In this document: positions 1 to 9,379 of the stretch, piece after piece
Layout of the letters: each line of letters starts with the position of its first letter
Position numbering within the stretch: the first letter of the stretch is position 1
Assembly (NCBI GenBank): GCA_965220875.1
Contig: OZ244849.1
Span: forward strand, 1,612,001 to 1,676,000
DNA from: WTFY01 sp965220875
GTDB lineage: Bacteria > Pseudomonadota > Gammaproteobacteria > UBA4575
DNA: 64,000 nt
Reading direction: 5' to 3'
Translations under genes and position numbers: made by a program
The notes under the pieces: generated by a model
What the model was told of the DNA's origin: nothing
The model's input: only the letters and a program-made list of their open reading frames with translations
Database searches by the model: none

Positions 1-1947
1 AACCATCTTGCCCATGCCTTCAAAATATGGGGGACTGGCAATGTAGGATGAATCCTGCCAGGAAAAGAACTGGCTGTGATCGGCCGCCAGCGAATTCCAG
101 TCATTTTCGCCGCTGTAGATGTCGTCGTAGACACGAAGGTATTGTTCTGCCGAGAGGAAATCCCTGACTGCATGAGCAATTTCCTGCTGGCTGGGCCAGA
201 TCTCTTTGAGAAAGACCGGATTGCCCTCCGGATCTGTCGTAAGGGGCTCATTGTATAAATCGACATCCATGCGCCCTGCAATGGCGTAGACGACGACCAG
301 TGGCGGAGAAGCCAGATAGTTCATACGAACCAGGGCATGCACGCGGCCTTCAAAATTTCGATTTCCGGACAGCACCGATGCGGTGAACAGGTTGCAGTCC
401 TGGATTGCGCTGGCTACCGGATCGGGAAGAGGCCCGGAGTTGCCGATACAGGTTGTGCAGCCATAACCGACATTATGGAACCCGAGTTTTTCGAGATCCT
501 TCATTACTCCTGCATTCTCCAGGTATTCGGTGACAACTCGTGAACCTGGCGCAAGTGATGTCTTGACCCAGGGCTTTACTTCCAGGCCCCGCTGCACGGC
601 TTTCCTGGCTACCAGCCCTGCACCGAGCATCACGCCGGGGTTGGAGGTGTTGGTGCAGGAAGTGATGGCAGCAATCACTACCGAACCATCTGCCAGCGTG
701 CATTTCCTTCCATCAATTTCAATTTCTGTACTGCCTTGGCTCGCTGTATTGCGTTCTTCTTCCATGGCCTGGCGGTCTCGCAGGAATGCGGATTTGGCGT
801 CTTTGAGCGCAATGCGGTCCTGCGGGCGCCTGGGCCCGGCAAGGCTGGGCAGCACCTCGTTCAGGTCCAGATGGATATGTTCGCTATACTCGGCCGCTTC
901 AGATGAAGATCCACGCCACATTCCGGTGGACTGTGCGTAGGTTTCGACCAGCGCAACCTGTTCGCTGTCACGCCCGGTCATCGTCAAATAGCGGATCGTC
1001 TCCCTGTCGATAGGGAATATCCCGCATGTGGCGCCGTATTCAGGTGCCATATTGGCAATGGTCGCCCGATCTGCCAAAGGCAATTCGTCCAGTCCGTCTC
1101 CATAAAACTCTACGAACTTTCCGACCACTCCATGTTTGCGCAGCATCTCCACCACTACCAGAACGAGGTCCGTCGCGGTAGAGCCCTCGGGGAGACGTCC
1201 ATCCAGCCTGAAGCCGACCACCTTGGGAAGCAGCATGGAGATTGGCTGGTCAAGCATGGAGGCTTCTGCCTCTATGCCTCCCACCCCCCATCCAAGCACG
1301 CCGACGCCATTGATCATGGTGGTGTGCGAGTCTGTGCCTACCACTGTGTCCGGGTATGCCTGCAACTTGCCTTCCACCCGCTTGGAGAAAATGACACGTG
1401 CAAGGTATTCAAGGTTCACCTGGTGCACAATGCCCCTGTCAGGCGGAATGACCTTGAAGTTTGAAAATGCGTTTTGACCCCATTTCAGGAAGTTGTAACG
1501 TTCCCTGTTGCGTGCGAATTCCAGCGCGGCATTCAGGCTGAACGCCTGGTCTGAACCGAAGTGATCGACCTGGACAGAGTGGTCAATCACCAGTTCTGCA
1601 GGCTGCAAGGGGTTGATTTTGCCAGGCTCTCCACCGAGCCGTTGCATGGCATCGCGCATTGCGGCGAGGTCCACCACTGCGGGCACCCCGGTAAAATCCT
1701 GCATCAGTACGCGGGCAGGCCGGAATGCAATTTCATTAGCAGGCTCGGAGCCGGCCTTCCAGTGCAAAACGGCCTCGATGTCTTTCGCCGTTACCGTGAT
1801 GCCGTCTTCGTGGCGAAGAAGGTTTTCCAGCAGAATCTTGAATGAATAGGGCAGGCGCTCGGACCCCGCCAGCCTGCTGACATCGAAAACTTCATAGCTT
1901 TTCCCATGCACGTTCAAGCTGGACCGGGTATCAAAACTATTGTTCAT
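1..1947 (-). CDS. acnA: Aconitate hydratase A (partial, C-terminus outside window)
   Basis: Aconitase interconverts citrate and isocitrate in the TCA cycle with a [4Fe-4S] cluster. The minus-strand frame is open from an ATG at 1947 to base 1, giving 649 residues of a family usually near 900 long, so the C-terminal swivel domain lies outside the window. The translation has the AcnA-type start (MNNSFDTRSSL), a VGTDSHTTMINGVGVLGWG block, and the cluster ligands in SCTNTSNP (Cys near residue 430) and GCTTCIGNSGP (Cys near 497 and 500). It is the AcnA/IRP type rather than AcnB, judging by domain order. A purine-rich GGAGCC stretch precedes the start. It lies downstream of hflD on the same strand, where many gammaproteobacteria have purB. 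The identification is secure. Confidence 0.96.
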   Translation of the reverse strand, partial: MNNSFDTRSSLNVHGKSYEVFDVSRLAGSERLPYSFKILLENLLRHEDGITVTAKDIEAVLHWKAGSEPANEIAFRPARVLMQDFTGVPAVVDLAAMRDAMQRLGGEPGKINPLQPAELVIDHSVQVDHFGSDQAFSLNAALEFARNRERYNFLKWGQNAFSNFKVIPPDRGIVHQVNLEYLARVIFSKRVEGKLQAYPDTVVGTDSHTTMINGVGVLGWGVGGIEAEASMLDQPISMLLPKVVGFRLDGRLPEGSTATDLVLVVVEMLRKHGVVGKFVEFYGDGLDELPLADRATIANMAPEYGATCGIFPIDRETIRYLTMTGRDSEQVALVETYAQSTGMWRGSSSEAAEYSEHIHLDLNEVLPSLAGPRRPQDRIALKDAKSAFLRDRQAMEEERNTASQGSTEIEIDGRKCTLADGSVVIAAITSCTNTSNPGVMLGAGLVARKAVQRGLEVKPWVKTSLAPGSRVVTEYLENAGVMKDLEKLGFHNVGYGCTTCIGNSGPLPDPVASAIQDCNLFTASVLSGNRNFEGRVHALVRMNYLASPPLVVVYAIAGRMDVDLYNEPLTTDPEGNPVFLKEIWPSQQEIAHAVRDFLSAEQYLRVYDDIYSGENDWNSLAADHSQFFSWQDSSYIASPPYFEGMGKMV

Positions 1948-2051
1948 GCGGGCTCCTTATGCAATCGGAATGGATGGGCGAAGGTTTCAGGGGCGACAAT
2001 TATCTGGCAATCGAGTGCTGCAGGGAACTACCTTCAAGTGATAACCGGACA

Positions 2052-2675
2052 CTAGCCACCCTGTTTCAGGATAGCAATGTTGCTGAGGATCGAGGAACGT
2101 CCAAACAGCAAAGCCAGGCGTTTCCCCCTGGCTTGTCTCCAGAGGACAACAGCACGAATGCCTGCCAGCAGCAAGGCCCGGATCATGTCCGCACAATTTT
2201 CCAGCTTCAGGTACCCGGGGTCACCTTCAATGATGATTTTAGGTCCCAGGGGGCTGATGTGGGTTTGATACAATCTGGCAAGGTCATGTGCCAGGGCGGT
2301 CAAGGATTCATCCCTGCTGGCATGCAGGGCTGCAACATGCTCGATATCATTGCGCAGGGCAGTAACAGTCTGCGCATCGGCTTGCAGCCTGCTTTCCAGG
2401 TATATGAGGCTGATCGCATGGCGGTTACGCTCGATCGAGCGAGGGTCTTTGCGGTTTTCCATGGTTTCCCTGAGCGTTTGCAGGCCAAGCTGGATATTGT
2501 GAGGCAATTCGTAGGTGTCCATGAATTTTTCCGTATCAATTTTCAGGACGCTTGCAAGAGAGGGTGCCAGGCAGGGGTCATTGGAACTGCCCTGCCAGGC
2601 GAGCTGTTGCACGAGAGCCAGTGCCTGATACAGGCCGGCAAGGGCAATCGTCTGATCTGTCGTCACGTTAAACAT
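2052..2675 (-). CDS. hflD: HflD family lysogenization regulator homologue
   Basis: HflD is a peripheral inner-membrane protein first described in E. coli as a factor that lowers lambda CII activity; its normal cellular role is poorly defined. The product is 207 residues, matching the family length (about 205-215). It has the characteristic N-terminal helix (QTIALAGLYQALALVQQLA) and a C-terminal segment with PGYLKLENCADMIRALLLAGIRAVVLW, which fits the family pattern of a last hydrophobic helix followed by basic residues. It lies 24 bases downstream of mnmA on the same strand, the usual gammaproteobacterial order, and is probably co-transcribed with it. There is no phage gene nearby, so the lysogeny name is historical only. 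Confidence 0.9.
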   Translation of the reverse strand: MFNVTTDQTIALAGLYQALALVQQLAWQGSSNDPCLAPSLASVLKIDTEKFMDTYELPHNIQLGLQTLRETMENRKDPRSIERNRHAISLIYLESRLQADAQTVTALRNDIEHVAALHASRDESLTALAHDLARLYQTHISPLGPKIIIEGDPGYLKLENCADMIRALLLAGIRAVVLWRQARGKRLALLFGRSSILSNIAILKQGG

Positions 2676-2699
2676 AGGGAATGGCCGGTATCCCGGGAT

Positions 2700-3788
2700 T
2701 CAGTGTTTGCGCGCCTCGATTATGCCTCCTCCAAGGCACGCATCCTGCCTGTAGAATACCACGCTCTGTCCAGGCGCTACGGCCCACTGGGGGTTTGCGA
2801 AGGCAATTTCATGGTAAGTCCCGTCGTAAGGGCCAACTGTGCAGTCCTGGTCAGGCTGCCTGTAGCGGATTTTGGCTTTCAGGTTTTCCATGTTGCCGGG
2901 AGGCGAGCCCGCAATCCAATGGATGCTTCTTGTCAGGATAGTCGAATGAAACAACGCTTCATGCTGCTTGCCCTGTGCCACGATCAGGCTATTGGCACGC
3001 AGGTCCTTGTCAGCCACATACCAGGGCCCTTCAGGCTGGTCCGCCAGCCCCCCGATCCCAAGTCCCTGCCGCTGGCCAATGGTGTAAAACACCACGCCTT
3101 CATGCTTCCCCACGAGGTCTCCATCACTGGTCAGTATCGGACCTGGCCTGGGCGGGATGTATGTTTTCAGAAAATCCCTGAATTTCCTTTCACCGATAAA
3201 ACATATCCCGGTACTGTCTTTCTTGTCGTGTACCCTGAGACCCTGTTGTCTGGCAATGTTTCGAACTTCCGGCTTTTTCATCTCTCCAAGGGGGAACAGT
3301 GATTTTTCAAGCTGCTCCTGGTGCAGCGTGTGCAGGAAGTAACTCTGGTCCTTGTCAAGGTCACTCGCTTTTTTCAGGCTGAAAGGTCTTGAGCCGGTTT
3401 CACACCGGACATAATGCCCGGTTGCAATATAGTCCGTGTCGAGGTTCAGCGCATAGTCCAGAAAGGCCCTGAATTTTATTTCGCGGTTGCAGATCACGTC
3501 CGGGTTTGGCGTGCGTCCCGCCCGGTATTCCCTCAGCAGGTAACGGAAGACTCGATCCCAGTATTCGCTTGAGAAATTGACAGTGTGCAAGGGGATGTCG
3601 AGCACGTTGCACACCTGCTGCGCATCCGCGAGGTCTGCCGCGGCCGCACAGTATTCATCCTCATCGTCCTCTTCCCAGTTTTTCATGAACAGGCCCTCGA
3701 CTTGAAAGCCCTGCCTGTTCAGCAGCCACGCCGCAACGGATGAGTCCACTCCCCCCGACATGCCGACGATCACCTTGGTCAAGTTCAT
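2700..3788 (-). CDS. mnmA: tRNA-specific 2-thiouridylase MnmA
   Basis: MnmA places sulfur at C2 of the wobble uridine in Lys, Glu and Gln tRNAs, using ATP and a persulfide relayed from IscS through the Tus proteins. The 362-residue product has the N-terminal PP-loop GMSGGVDSSVAAWLL (about residues 9-23), the first catalytic Cys region NPDVICNREIKF (near 100), and the second catalytic Cys in DSTGICFIGERKFRDFL (near 200). The C-terminal beta-barrel part is complete. The length is typical of the family. It is followed by hflD and preceded, 21 bases away, by a NudJ-type Nudix gene on the same strand, so nudJ-mnmA-hflD is probably one transcript. That order is common in Gammaproteobacteria. Confidence 0.97.
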   Translation of the reverse strand: MNLTKVIVGMSGGVDSSVAAWLLNRQGFQVEGLFMKNWEEDDEDEYCAAAADLADAQQVCNVLDIPLHTVNFSSEYWDRVFRYLLREYRAGRTPNPDVICNREIKFRAFLDYALNLDTDYIATGHYVRCETGSRPFSLKKASDLDKDQSYFLHTLHQEQLEKSLFPLGEMKKPEVRNIARQQGLRVHDKKDSTGICFIGERKFRDFLKTYIPPRPGPILTSDGDLVGKHEGVVFYTIGQRQGLGIGGLADQPEGPWYVADKDLRANSLIVAQGKQHEALFHSTILTRSIHWIAGSPPGNMENLKAKIRYRQPDQDCTVGPYDGTYHEIAFANPQWAVAPGQSVVFYRQDACLGGGIIEARKH

Positions 3789-3809
3789 TGCCCTCCCGTG
3801 AACCCGGGA

Positions 3810-4268
3810 TTACCAGTGCTGGTGAATCGTTCGAATCAGGTCCAGTCCATAACGTTTGCCATCGAGGTAGTCTTGCAGGCTGTGAGTGACCATGGTGCTC
3901 CTGAGCTTGTGTTCCGGCAGTGACAAGATCGAGTCAGCACTGCACCAGCACGCCTGCAGGATTCCGGCATCAAGCTCATCACTGATACGTTCCTCACTGC
4001 ACTGTCCGCACAGTGTAAATCTCAAGTAGGTTTCATCCTTGTGCGGGTGTTTCCAGCAATAAACCCCTACCAGGGCATCCGGATAAAATTCCCAGCCGGT
4101 CTCTTCCAGGGTTTCCCGCCGGACCGCCTCGATCAGTGTCTCGCCCTGTTCCCAATGTCCGGCAGGCTGGTTGAACACCGTATGTTCATCCACCCGCTCC
4201 TGAACCAGGAGAAATTTGTGTTCGCGCTCGATGACGGCAGCAACGGTAACATGGGGCTGCCAGTTCAT
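3810..4268 (-). CDS. nudJ: Nudix hydrolase, NudJ-like phosphatase
   Basis: This Nudix hydrolase is related to E. coli NudJ, which dephosphorylates nucleoside di- and triphosphates and the thiamine precursor HMP-PP. The Nudix box is clear: GHWEQGETLIEAVRRETLEE followed by TGW. I place the start at the ATG ending at 4268 because the protein then begins MNWQPHVTVAAVIE, like NudJ, and is 152 residues, the family length. The frame is open for 48 further codons to an ATG at 4412, but that extension has no family counterpart. The chosen start has no strong Shine-Dalgarno sequence, so the start is the least certain part. It is the first gene of the nudJ-mnmA-hflD group and diverges from clpS. Confidence 0.88.
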   Translation of the reverse strand: MNWQPHVTVAAVIEREHKFLLVQERVDEHTVFNQPAGHWEQGETLIEAVRRETLEETGWEFYPDALVGVYCWKHPHKDETYLRFTLCGQCSEERISDELDAGILQACWCSADSILSLPEHKLRSTMVTHSLQDYLDGKRYGLDLIRTIHQHW

Positions 4269-4551
4269 GGATACAATGTACTCGATAGGCTCATCATGTG
4301 CTTGCGTAACTATATAATAAAAAGTGTTTTTGTGTAGCCTGTAAGGATCCTTGCCGTGACCGGATTCGGCGTCAAGCGATATTTCCATGGACACCCGTAC
4401 GCACTCGTGCATTCAGGCTCGATGACTCCCCGCAGTGCAGGCAAAGTGCAATTGCCCCGGTTTGGGCAGGCAGGTTCATCATCCAGGCTACTATCCGCTT
4501 TGCGGAGACACCGGTTATACTATTTACGGTAGAAAATCTTGATTCTTAAGT

Positions 4552-4866
4552 ATGGCTGAGCAAGATCAAATTCTTCACGATGAGAAGGTGGCTGTAAAGG
4601 ATGCGAAGACTCGCACGCCGCCGATGTACAAAGTGGTATTATTGAACGATGATTACACCCCTATGGAGTTTGTCGTCCATATTCTGGAGAATTTCTTCAA
4701 GATGAGCCGGGAAAAAGCAACACGCATCATGCTTCACGTTCATACTCGGGGCAAGGGAGTATGCGGTGTATATACACGTGAGGTCGCGGAGACCAAGGTT
4801 GCACAAGTAAACGAATATTCACGCATGAACCATCATCCCTTGCTGTGTTCCATGGAAGAGACGTAA
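4552..4866 (+). CDS. clpS: ATP-dependent Clp protease adaptor ClpS
   Basis: ClpS is the N-end-rule adaptor. It binds proteins with bulky N-terminal residues and delivers them to ClpAP. The 104-residue product has a flexible N-terminus followed by the core: YKVVLLNDDYTPMEFVVHIL, then HVHTRGKGVCGVYTREVAE, with the Asn-Asp and His residues that form the N-degron pocket. It ends six bases before clpA on the same strand, the standard arrangement. A TATACT box at 4516-4521 lies 30 bases before the start and could be the -10 element, but I see no convincing -35. No strong ribosome site precedes the ATG. Confidence 0.96.
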   Translation: MAEQDQILHDEKVAVKDAKTRTPPMYKVVLLNDDYTPMEFVVHILENFFKMSREKATRIMLHVHTRGKGVCGVYTREVAETKVAQVNEYSRMNHHPLLCSMEET

Positions 4867-4872
4867 CGCGCG

Positions 4873-7134
4873 ATGCTGAACAAAGAACTTGAATTCACAC
4901 TGAACCTTGCTTTCAAGGAAGCACGCGAAAGGCGTCATGAATTCATGACGGTGGAGCACCTGCTGCTTGCCCTGACGCAGAATCCGACCGCGGCAGATGT
5001 GCTGCGCGCATGCGGGACGGACCTGCCAAGGCTTGCTCGTGAACTCACCGAGTTCATTCATAGCAACACGCCATTGCTGCCTGAAGGGGATGACCGTGAT
5101 ACACAGCCCACCCTGGGGTTTCAGCGCGTGCTGCAGCGTGCAGTATTCCACGTGCAGTCATCCGGGAGAAAGGAAGCCGAGGTCACCGGCGCGAATGTGC
5201 TCGTTGCCATATTCAGTGAACAGGAATCGCATGCCGTATACCTTCTTGGCCAGCATGACGTGGCGCGTCTGGATGTGGTGAATTATATCGCCCATGGTAT
5301 CTCCAAGGTTGTATCCGAATCCGATGGTGATGCCCAGATAGAGGGCGAGTCCGGGCAGCGGAGGGATGGGCAAGGCCCGAGACCGCTTGACTGCTATGCC
5401 GTCAATCTGAACAAGCTTGCGGAAGAAGGGAAAATTGATCCGTTGATTGGCCGGAAAAACGAAATCGAGCGCACTATCCAGATTTTGTGCCGGCGCAGGA
5501 AAAACAATCCCCTCATGGTCGGTGAAGCGGGTGTGGGAAAGACCGCGATTGTCGAAGGTCTGGCAAAAAAAATCGTGGATCAGGAGGTTCCCGATATCCT
5601 CAAGGGCTATACGATATATGTGCTGGACCTGGGAGGCCTGGTTGCAGGCACGAAATACCGTGGTGATTTTGAAAAGCGCCTGAAAGGTGTTTTGCAGCAA
5701 CTGAAGGAAGAACAGCACGCTATCCTTTTCATTGATGAGATCCATACCGTGATCGGTGCCGGCTCCGCATCCGGGGGGGTCATGGATGCTTCAAACCTCA
5801 TAAAACCCATGCTGGGTTCCGGCGAACTGAAATGTATCGGTTCGACGACATACCAGGAATTCCGGGGTGTGTTTGAAAAGGACCGTGCGCTGGCGAGGCG
5901 GTTCCAGACCATTGATATCGAGGAACCCAGCGTCGAGGAAACCTACCGGATCCTGAAGGGCCTGCGAAGCCACTTTGAGAAACACCACGGGGTCCGCTAT
6001 GCGGAGAAGGCATTGCGTGCGGCTGCGGAACTGGCGTCCAAATACATCAATGATCGACATTTGCCTGATAAGGCCATCGATGTGATTGACGAGGCCGGTG
6101 CCAACATGAATCTAAAGTCAAAGTCTGATCGTAAAAAAACAATAACTATCAGGCAGATAGAGGATATTGTTTCCAAAATAGCTCGTATACCTTCCAAGCA
6201 TGTAACATCGAGTGATACAGAAGTGCTCAAGAATTTGGGACGCAACCTGAAGCTCGTTATATTCGGGCAGGATGCCGCAATAGATTCACTGTCCACTGCA
6301 ATCAAAATGTCACGCTCTGGAATCGGCAATGAGAACAAGCCCATCGGCTGCTTTCTTTTCACGGGGCCGACGGGTGTAGGGAAAACTGAGGTTGCAAGGC
6401 AGCTGTCAATGATCCTGGGGGTTGAACTGTTGCGGTTTGACATGTCCGAGTACATGGAACGCCATACTGTTTCACGCCTGATTGGAGCCCCGCCTGGCTA
6501 TGTGGGTTTTGACCAGGGTGGCCTCTTGACTGATGCCGTGCTGAAGTCTCCCCACTGCGTATTGCTCCTGGACGAGATAGAAAAGGCGCACATGGACGTA
6601 TTCAATCTGCTGCTGCAGGTGATGGACCATGGTTTACTGACGGATACAAACGGCAGGAAGGTGGATTTCCGCAACGTCGCTCTGATCATGACGACCAATG
6701 CCGGTGCCGTAGAGATGAGCCGGGCGAGCATGGGTTTCACGATCCAGAACCATCAGGCTGATGGCATGGAAATTATCAAGCGCACCTTTACACCGGAATT
6801 CAGGAACCGTCTGGATGCAATCATCCAGTTCAAGGCACTGGACAGGGAAACGGTGATGCACATTGTGGACAAGTTCATTGCCCAGCTGGAAGCCCAGCTG
6901 GAAGCCAAGAAGATTGAGATTCGTGTTGAACCGGCTGCAAAGGAGTGGATTGCGAGCATGGGACACGACGTCAAGATGGGAGCGCGTCCCATGGAGCGCA
7001 TCATACAGGAGCATGTCAAGAAGCCTCTTGCCGAGGAAATACTGTTTGGATGTCTGGAAAACGGTGGGAAAGTGGTCGTGCGCGCTTGCGAAGAGGGGCT
7101 GGAAATCGAATACCTGGACAGGGTGATGAATTGA
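4873..7134 (+). CDS. clpA: ATP-dependent Clp protease ATPase subunit ClpA
   Basis: ClpA is the AAA+ unfoldase that feeds substrates to ClpP. The 753-residue product has the expected order: N-terminal double Clp-N repeat (about 1-145) that docks ClpS, first AAA module with Walker A GEAGVGKTAIV and Walker B ILFIDEIH, and second AAA module with Walker A GPTGVGKTEVA and Walker B LLLDEIEKAH. A C-terminal D2-small domain follows. The absence of the long ClpB middle coiled coil separates it from ClpB. It follows clpS by six bases. clpP is not in the window. The gene converges on infA, with 19 bases between their stop codons and no obvious terminator. Confidence 0.97.
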   Translation: MLNKELEFTLNLAFKEARERRHEFMTVEHLLLALTQNPTAADVLRACGTDLPRLARELTEFIHSNTPLLPEGDDRDTQPTLGFQRVLQRAVFHVQSSGRKEAEVTGANVLVAIFSEQESHAVYLLGQHDVARLDVVNYIAHGISKVVSESDGDAQIEGESGQRRDGQGPRPLDCYAVNLNKLAEEGKIDPLIGRKNEIERTIQILCRRRKNNPLMVGEAGVGKTAIVEGLAKKIVDQEVPDILKGYTIYVLDLGGLVAGTKYRGDFEKRLKGVLQQLKEEQHAILFIDEIHTVIGAGSASGGVMDASNLIKPMLGSGELKCIGSTTYQEFRGVFEKDRALARRFQTIDIEEPSVEETYRILKGLRSHFEKHHGVRYAEKALRAAAELASKYINDRHLPDKAIDVIDEAGANMNLKSKSDRKKTITIRQIEDIVSKIARIPSKHVTSSDTEVLKNLGRNLKLVIFGQDAAIDSLSTAIKMSRSGIGNENKPIGCFLFTGPTGVGKTEVARQLSMILGVELLRFDMSEYMERHTVSRLIGAPPGYVGFDQGGLLTDAVLKSPHCVLLLDEIEKAHMDVFNLLLQVMDHGLLTDTNGRKVDFRNVALIMTTNAGAVEMSRASMGFTIQNHQADGMEIIKRTFTPEFRNRLDAIIQFKALDRETVMHIVDKFIAQLEAQLEAKKIEIRVEPAAKEWIASMGHDVKMGARPMERIIQEHVKKPLAEEILFGCLENGGKVVVRACEEGLEIEYLDRVMN

Positions 7135-7153
7135 TCTTGTAGTATTGGCCGGA

Positions 7154-7372
7154 TTATTTTCCCCTGTATGTGATTCTTCCCTTGCTAAGATCATATGGAG
7201 TCATTTCTACAGTAACCCTGTCGCCCGTCAGGATCTTGATATAGTGTTTTCGCATTCGGCCTGAAATGTGCGCTGTCACTATATGGCCATTTTCCAGTTC
7301 GACCCGAAACATTGTATTTGGCAGGGTTTCAATCACAGTGCCTTCCATTTCAATATGATCTTCTTTTGCCAT
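7154..7372 (-). CDS. infA: Translation initiation factor IF-1
   Basis: IF-1 binds the ribosomal A site during initiation. The 72-residue OB-fold protein begins MAKEDHIEMEGTVIETLPN and ends DLSKGRITYRGK, which is essentially the family consensus over its full length. It lies convergent to clpA and divergent from fabD, with 113 bases between the infA and fabD starts. The clpA-infA neighbourhood is common in Gammaproteobacteria, although here infA runs against clpA. The start has a good upstream purine stretch (AAGGAGC) at the usual distance. Confidence 0.98.
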   Translation of the reverse strand: MAKEDHIEMEGTVIETLPNTMFRVELENGHIVTAHISGRMRKHYIKILTGDRVTVEMTPYDLSKGRITYRGK

Positions 7373-7485
7373 GCTGCTCCTTGGGAAGTTCGTAGGTGGT
7401 GCTCATTATCGTGCAACGAAAAAATAAAACAAGGGCTGCACGTATTTTAGTACAATGCGGAACAGGCTCCTTCCTAAACAGTGCT

Positions 7486-8445
7486 ATGGAATTCGCATAC
7501 ATATTTCCTGGTCAGGGCTCGCAGTCGGTCGGCATGATGGGGGATCTGGACAGGCAATATCCTGAGGTAAGACAGCTCTTCGAGCTGGGCTCGGACATCC
7601 TTCAGCAGGACCTGTGGAAACTGGTTACTTCGGGCCCTGAAGCAGACCTCAACCGCACGGAAAACACACAGCCCGTCATGCTTTGCGCCTGTGTGGCCGT
7701 ACACAGAATCTTCCAGGCTCAGTTTCCAGGCTCCCCGCTGCTCGCAGCAGGGCACAGCTTCGGCGAGTATACCGCGCTGTCCTGTGCAGAGGCCCTGGAG
7801 TTTGAAGCCGCCGTTGCACTGGCCAGGTACCGCGGACGTGTGATGCAGGAGGCTGTACCCGAAGGCGAGGGGGCGATGGCTGCGGTTCTCGGCCTGGAAG
7901 TGGACTTGCTGGCCCGGATTTGCATGCAGTGTACGCAGGAGCACGAACGGGTAGAACCTGTAAATTTCAATGCCCCCGGTCAGACCGTGATAGCAGGTGA
8001 CCGAGTCGCGGTATCCAGGGCGGTCGAGGCGGCCAAGGATGCGGGTGCCAAGCGATGTGTCCCGTTGCCCCTGAGTGTGCCGTCACACAGTACCTTGATG
8101 AAACCGGCTGCCGTGCGGCTGCGGGAATACCTGCAGGACGTCGCAATGCGCGCCCCACGGTTTGCCGTCATCCAGAATGCTGATGTCAGGGCGTACCGCA
8201 GTGAAGCCGATATCAAGGATGCCCTGTACAGGCAGCTGTTCAGCCCGGTACGGTGGGTCGATACAGTCCAGCACATGATCTCGCAAGGTATCGGTGCACT
8301 GGTCGAGCTGGGTCCGGGCAGGGTGCTGACCGGCTTCAGCCGGCGTATAGACCGTTCGGTGCCGGCTTATTGCGTCTCTGATCTCAAAAGCCTTGACCAG
8401 ACTTTGCAGCAGTTGAATGCAATGAATGCCCTGGAACCCGCATGA
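7486..8445 (+). CDS. fabD: Malonyl-CoA:ACP transacylase FabD
   Basis: FabD transfers malonyl from CoA to acyl carrier protein. I chose the ATG at 7486 because the protein then starts MEFAYIFPGQGSQSVGMMG, as in the family, and is 319 residues long; the frame is open 30 codons further upstream without family similarity. The catalytic serine is in GHSFGEY (Ser near 91), the Arg is in the ALARYRGRVMQEA region, and the second catalytic His is in VPSHSTLM. It overlaps fabG by four bases (ATGA). plsX, fabH and rpmF, which usually precede fabD, are absent here: infA is directly upstream on the other strand. Confidence 0.95.
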   Translation: MEFAYIFPGQGSQSVGMMGDLDRQYPEVRQLFELGSDILQQDLWKLVTSGPEADLNRTENTQPVMLCACVAVHRIFQAQFPGSPLLAAGHSFGEYTALSCAEALEFEAAVALARYRGRVMQEAVPEGEGAMAAVLGLEVDLLARICMQCTQEHERVEPVNFNAPGQTVIAGDRVAVSRAVEAAKDAGAKRCVPLPLSVPSHSTLMKPAAVRLREYLQDVAMRAPRFAVIQNADVRAYRSEADIKDALYRQLFSPVRWVDTVQHMISQGIGALVELGPGRVLTGFSRRIDRSVPAYCVSDLKSLDQTLQQLNAMNALEPA

Positions 8446-9179
8446 ACCGCCGGGTTGCACTCGTCACTGGTGCCAGCAGGGGAATCGGCAAGGCGATCTT
8501 GCACAAACTCGGATCCATGGGGTTTGTGGCGGTTGGAACCGCCACGACGAATGAAGGAGCGGGAAGGATTGATTCCGGGCTTGCCCAGGCTGACCTCAGC
8601 GGCAAGGGACTGGTGCTTGATGTCACACAAGCCGACTCGGTTGCCAACCTGCTCGATGAAATCCGGGACAGGTATTCAGCCCCTTATGTCCTGGTTAACA
8701 ATGCGGCGATTACCCAGGACAATCTGCTGCTGCGGATGAAGGATCATGAATGGGATGCCGTGATCGACACTAACCTGTCATCCGCCTACAGGCTGACACG
8801 TGCATGCCTGAGAGACATGATCAAAATGCGGGGTGGGCGTGTCGTGAACATTACTTCGGTCACGGCTTTCTCCGGAAATGCGGGTCAGGCCAATTATGTT
8901 GCCGCGAAGGCGGGCGTTGTGGGCTTTACGAAATCTCTTGCACTGGAGGTTGCTTCAAGAGGGATCACGGTGAATGCCGTTGCACCGGGGTTTATCGAAA
9001 CGGACATGACTGCAAAACTCGGCGAAAGCCAGCAGGCGAAGCTCGTTGAGAAGATTCCCCTGGGCCGTATCGGCAGCACAGATGAAGTTGCGCATGTCGT
9101 CAGCTTCCTGGTTTCTGCCGAGGCAGGATACATTACGGGAGAAACGGTCCATGTCAATGGCGGCCTGTATATGGCATGA
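8442..9179 (+). CDS. fabG: 3-oxoacyl-ACP reductase FabG
   Basis: FabG reduces 3-oxoacyl-ACP with NADPH in the elongation cycle. The 245-residue short-chain dehydrogenase has the N-terminal cofactor motif TGASRGIGKAI, the NNAAITQD motif, the catalytic Ser in NITSVTAFSGN, and the Tyr-Lys pair in NYVAAKAG. The C-terminus GGLYMA is the FabG signature ending. Its start overlaps the fabD stop (ATGA), which implies translational coupling. The next gene, acpP, is 200 bases downstream across an AT-rich spacer. Confidence 0.96.
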   Translation: MNRRVALVTGASRGIGKAILHKLGSMGFVAVGTATTNEGAGRIDSGLAQADLSGKGLVLDVTQADSVANLLDEIRDRYSAPYVLVNNAAITQDNLLLRMKDHEWDAVIDTNLSSAYRLTRACLRDMIKMRGGRVVNITSVTAFSGNAGQANYVAAKAGVVGFTKSLALEVASRGITVNAVAPGFIETDMTAKLGESQQAKLVEKIPLGRIGSTDEVAHVVSFLVSAEAGYITGETVHVNGGLYMA

Positions 9180-9379
9180 TGAAAATATATAATAACCTGA
9201 TTCAGAAATAACACATAACCATATAATATATATATAAATATATTTTCCCATAGCGCATGTGAGAGCGAAATCGCCATTTCAGTTCGTGTTAATAATGGCA
9301 CGGGCATATTCTTTTCAATACAATATGCGACTTAGCCTGATTCAGCCTGTACAAATTTATCTAAAGAGGTAGCAACCGT

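Noticed and set aside
1959..3302. 447-codon plus-strand open frame
   Set aside because: It is antisense to hflD and mnmA, both with clear family motifs, and has no recognisable domain.
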